Positions 61,741 to 64,000 of a stretch of DNA of 64,000 nucleotides are shown piece by piece. A program made the position numbers and the translations under genes. The notes beneath the pieces were generated by a model, which was not told the DNA's origin, made no database searches, and worked only from the letters and a program-made list of their open reading frames with translations. Numbering within the stretch: position 1 is the stretch's first letter; each line of letters opens with the position of its first letter. Source of the stretch: Glossina fuscipes (Eukaryota; Arthropoda; Insecta; Diptera; Glossinidae); the NCBI RefSeq assembly GCF_014805625.2, contig NW_023998414.1, positions 32,350,002 through 32,414,001 on the forward strand, in the 5' to 3' direction.

Positions 61741-62676
61741 ATGCCGTCTTGCGGTGGGCCCGTTTATCAACCAACGACAGTCTCTTATGAGCCAAGAACG
61801 ACTGGTAACGGAGTGGGCGGTGGTTTAGGATTTTTGGCTCCTGCCTCTTCGTTAGGTGTTAATTCGCCGCTACGTCTACTCCGTAAACCCCGATCTCAGT
61901 TGGCTCTGCTAGTGTTTGCTCTCCTGTCTTTGTCAGCTGGTTTAGCGATGTTGGCCAGCGGTGCTGCTGACTGGGTTGAAAGTCAAGGGTATGTGAAAAG
62001 CCAAATTGATAAACCTGTTGGAAATACGAATATAAGTAGTGAGCACGAGACACATTTAGAAGTTATTAATCCCTGTCCGGATATACCATTAGGTATGTTA
62101 CTGGGCGGTGTTTTTCTAATATGTTTGGGCTTGGTTGGTTTAGGTAAATTTTATTAGAATTTCGTTGAAGGATCATTGCAAATTATTGATGCATTTTTGG
62201 CGATTTTAGGCATTTATCTTAAAGTGGCTGATTGGCGTCGCAATTGTGTTTGTCCCTGTTCGTGTTCATTGTTTGATAAAAAGCAATCATTAGCAAGACA
62301 ATTGCAGTGTCAAAGTGGTAACGGTGGTTGCGGTCAGGGCGTTATGGCTTTGAATCCTTCGACGGATCCTTTAGTCTCGCACACACAATACGCTCCAGTT
62401 TCTGAACTACCGTCTTTACGCGCCGAAGACGAGGAACGCCGCAATTTAATGCCCGACAATAAAGATTGGTAGGTACTGACAGCAATACTCATCGACATAT
62501 GCATGCATACATATATATGGCAAGATGATTTTTGTCGATATTAACAAACAATGTATAATTTTTTTTCATTTCTCTTTCGTCATATTAGCCTTAGTAGTGC
62601 TGAAGAATCAGATCGTATGCTTGAGCCAGATCCAAGAATTGTTTTACGTCCTATGGGTCGTGTTGAGGATGCTTAA
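61741..62676 (+). CDS. Unrecognised two-pass membrane protein with Cys-rich tail (3 exons, 249 aa)
   Basis: Exons 61741-62143, 62210-62468 and 62589-62676 total 750 nt. Intron 1 (66 nt) has donor GTAAAT and acceptor GATTTTAG; intron 2 (120 nt) has GTAGGT and CATATTAG. Features: a Gly/Ser-rich cytosolic N-terminus, a basic stretch LRLLRKPR, TM1 about 53-73, a loop with one N-glycosylation sequon (Asn97), PCPDIPLG leading into TM2 about 116-138, then CVCPCSC (147-153), a likely palmitoylation or metal-binding cluster, and an acidic tail ending RVEDA. Intron 1 is a multiple of three and contains an in-frame TAG, so retention would give a 138-residue truncated form. It is divergent from Cyp1. I do not recognise the family. 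Confidence 0.85.
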
Positions 62677-62803
62677 ATCTCGAAAATTTACGAAATATTT
62701 CAAACAGCGCGAGCATTCAATTAATATATGAATCAAATATCAATAAGAGACAACTTAACTTAACAAGTATGATTAAATAAGACGGGCAAATAGGTTTTAC
62801 TTT

Positions 62804-62809
62804 AATAAA
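62804..62809 (+). terminator. Candidate polyadenylation signal, membrane-protein gene
   Basis: AATAAA about 128 nt after the stop codon, directly followed by a genomic A run. Confidence 0.6.
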
Positions 62810-64000
62810 AAAAAAAAAAAAATCAACACCAATTAATGCAATTAAGAAAATATCTTGTGTAAAATAATATTATAAAAATCGCACTTTTTTAGTTTTATTT
62901 AAATTATAACGAATTTACGTGTAAAACGGCGTACATATGCTAAAAAAAAAAAATTAGCATTTCTTAGAAAATACGAAACAAAACGAATACGCGAAAATAT
63001 TTATTTATTTTTTTTTTTTTTTGCTCTTAGACGATAAAATCGTAGTTAATAAAAAATAATTGTAATTGTGGATTCAATATGGAGAATTCATTTAAATGTT
63101 GTACTTATATAAATCACAAGCAATATGTATCACAAATAAAATTCATCATATATATTTATATTTAAATTCTGTACTTACTATTTAAGTTATTAACGCATTC
63201 TTGTCTAAGCGCTAACTTCTTTTTAGCAATTTCCAAAATAATTACGTTGATTATTTATTTAAATAATACTCAGCTTTTAATCACATAAGTTTTTTTTTTT
63301 TTTTATTATAAAATTTTAATTGTAATGATAAATCAATAATCGGAAAATTGATGCGTTCACTTCATTTAGCTTGCAGTTTGTTAGTCAAGCGCAAGTTGCT
63401 TGCAGATTGACAAGCTGGCGTAGATAGTTGCAAAAGATCTGCTACGAACATACAAAACGATATGTAATCAAGCAAAATTTCATTGGAAATGCATAAAAAA
63501 ATGAGGATGCATTGAGAGTCGTAATTAGCTGCGTGGAATGCCGCGTGAATACAGTTAAGTGAAACGATGCAATTACATATGCATTTGCATCTATAAGACA
63601 ACATACACAATATTGATAAAAATTATAGCTCATCATATTTTGTTCAATCGTTGCTTGAACGAATCGGAGAAATAATATAAGAATTGACAATTCTGATGAT
63701 CTATTAAGGATTTCATAGATAATGGAATGGTCTGCGACCAAGTCTTTTTTTTTTCTTTTTTTTTTAATTAAACGACTAAGCAATATTATGTTAAGTAATT
63801 TGCCGCAGTTGCTTCAATATCTTCTTCATTTATTTCTATTAAAAATTTTATACATAATTTTTCAAAAGTATATAAAAATTCTTTGGATTTTAACATATGA
63901 CCAAGAGTCAAACATTTTGAAAATGTATTGCAATTCAATTTTAAGTTTGGCCTTAAAAAGGGAAATTTCAATTATTGATTTAGTTACCACAATACCAAAA
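62810..64000. other. Right-edge flank
   Basis: AT-rich sequence with poly-A/T runs (62806-62821, 63008-63022, 63291-63304, 63747-63767). No supported gene apart from the weak candidate at 63786-63971. Confidence 0.5.
63786..63971 (-). other. Possible 3' coding end of a gene continuing beyond the window
   Basis: A 61-codon frame whose C-terminal part (EFLYTFEKLCIKFLIEINEE, then DIEATAANYLT, stop) has plausible protein composition. The ATG at 63971 may be internal to an exon. It would be convergent with the membrane-protein gene. I recognise no family and the window edge prevents a check. Confidence 0.25.

Noticed and set aside
62155..62157. Stop-codon readthrough or pseudogene in the membrane-protein gene
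   Set aside because: A 66-nt intron with good splice sites removes the TAG, preserves frame and gives a better TM2. Readthrough remains only a fallback.
62144..62170. 14-nt or 27-nt mini-introns around the TAG
   Set aside because: Far below the minimum spliceable intron size; the 66-nt intron fits fly intron sizes.

Overview
This AT-rich window has no bacterial features. It carries intron-containing genes, A/T homopolymers, microsatellites, tRNA-derived SINEs and DNA transposon remnants. The proteins closely resemble those of higher flies (ERp44, an MTMR3/4-type myotubularin, Cyp1 cyclophilin). The best guess is a brachyceran dipteran, possibly a tsetse-like or other calyptrate/acalyptrate fly. 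The species call is inference.

Layout: (1) 1784-15466, minus strand: ERp44, an ER thioredoxin-family chaperone, in seven phase-consistent exons (418 aa). Its signal-peptide exon lies about 7 kb upstream of the rest. (2) 15467-30130: a long gene-poor stretch with a MITE, a near-perfect hairpin, a CT microsatellite with a 10-N assembly gap, a degraded pogo/Tigger transposon with a SINE nested inside it, and dispersed repeats. (3) 30136-41324, plus strand: an active-type myotubularin lipid phosphatase with PH-GRAM, phosphatase and FYVE domains in 14 coding exons (1436 aa). (4) 44364-44783, minus strand: 5-hydroxyisourate hydrolase of purine breakdown. (5) 51192-60062, minus strand: a Cyp1-type cyclophilin locus. 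(6) 61741-62676, plus strand: an unrecognised membrane protein in three exons, divergent from the cyclophilin gene. (7) A possible 3' end of another minus-strand gene at the right edge.

The most interesting element is the cyclophilin locus. One 5' exon (79 codons: a mitochondrial-type presequence, an internal Met, and the first beta strands) is followed by five tandem terminal exons. Each starts with its own phase-0 splice acceptor at the same codon, encodes a complete remaining cyclophilin domain with all catalytic residues, ends with its own stop, and has its own AATAAA signal. No further copy of the 5' exon was seen between them. This predicts five alternative last-exon isoforms, each possibly made in a mitochondrial and a cytosolic form. 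The paralogous exons differ at pocket-edge positions.

All gene models come from reading splice sites and keeping frame by hand. No transcript data or database search was available.
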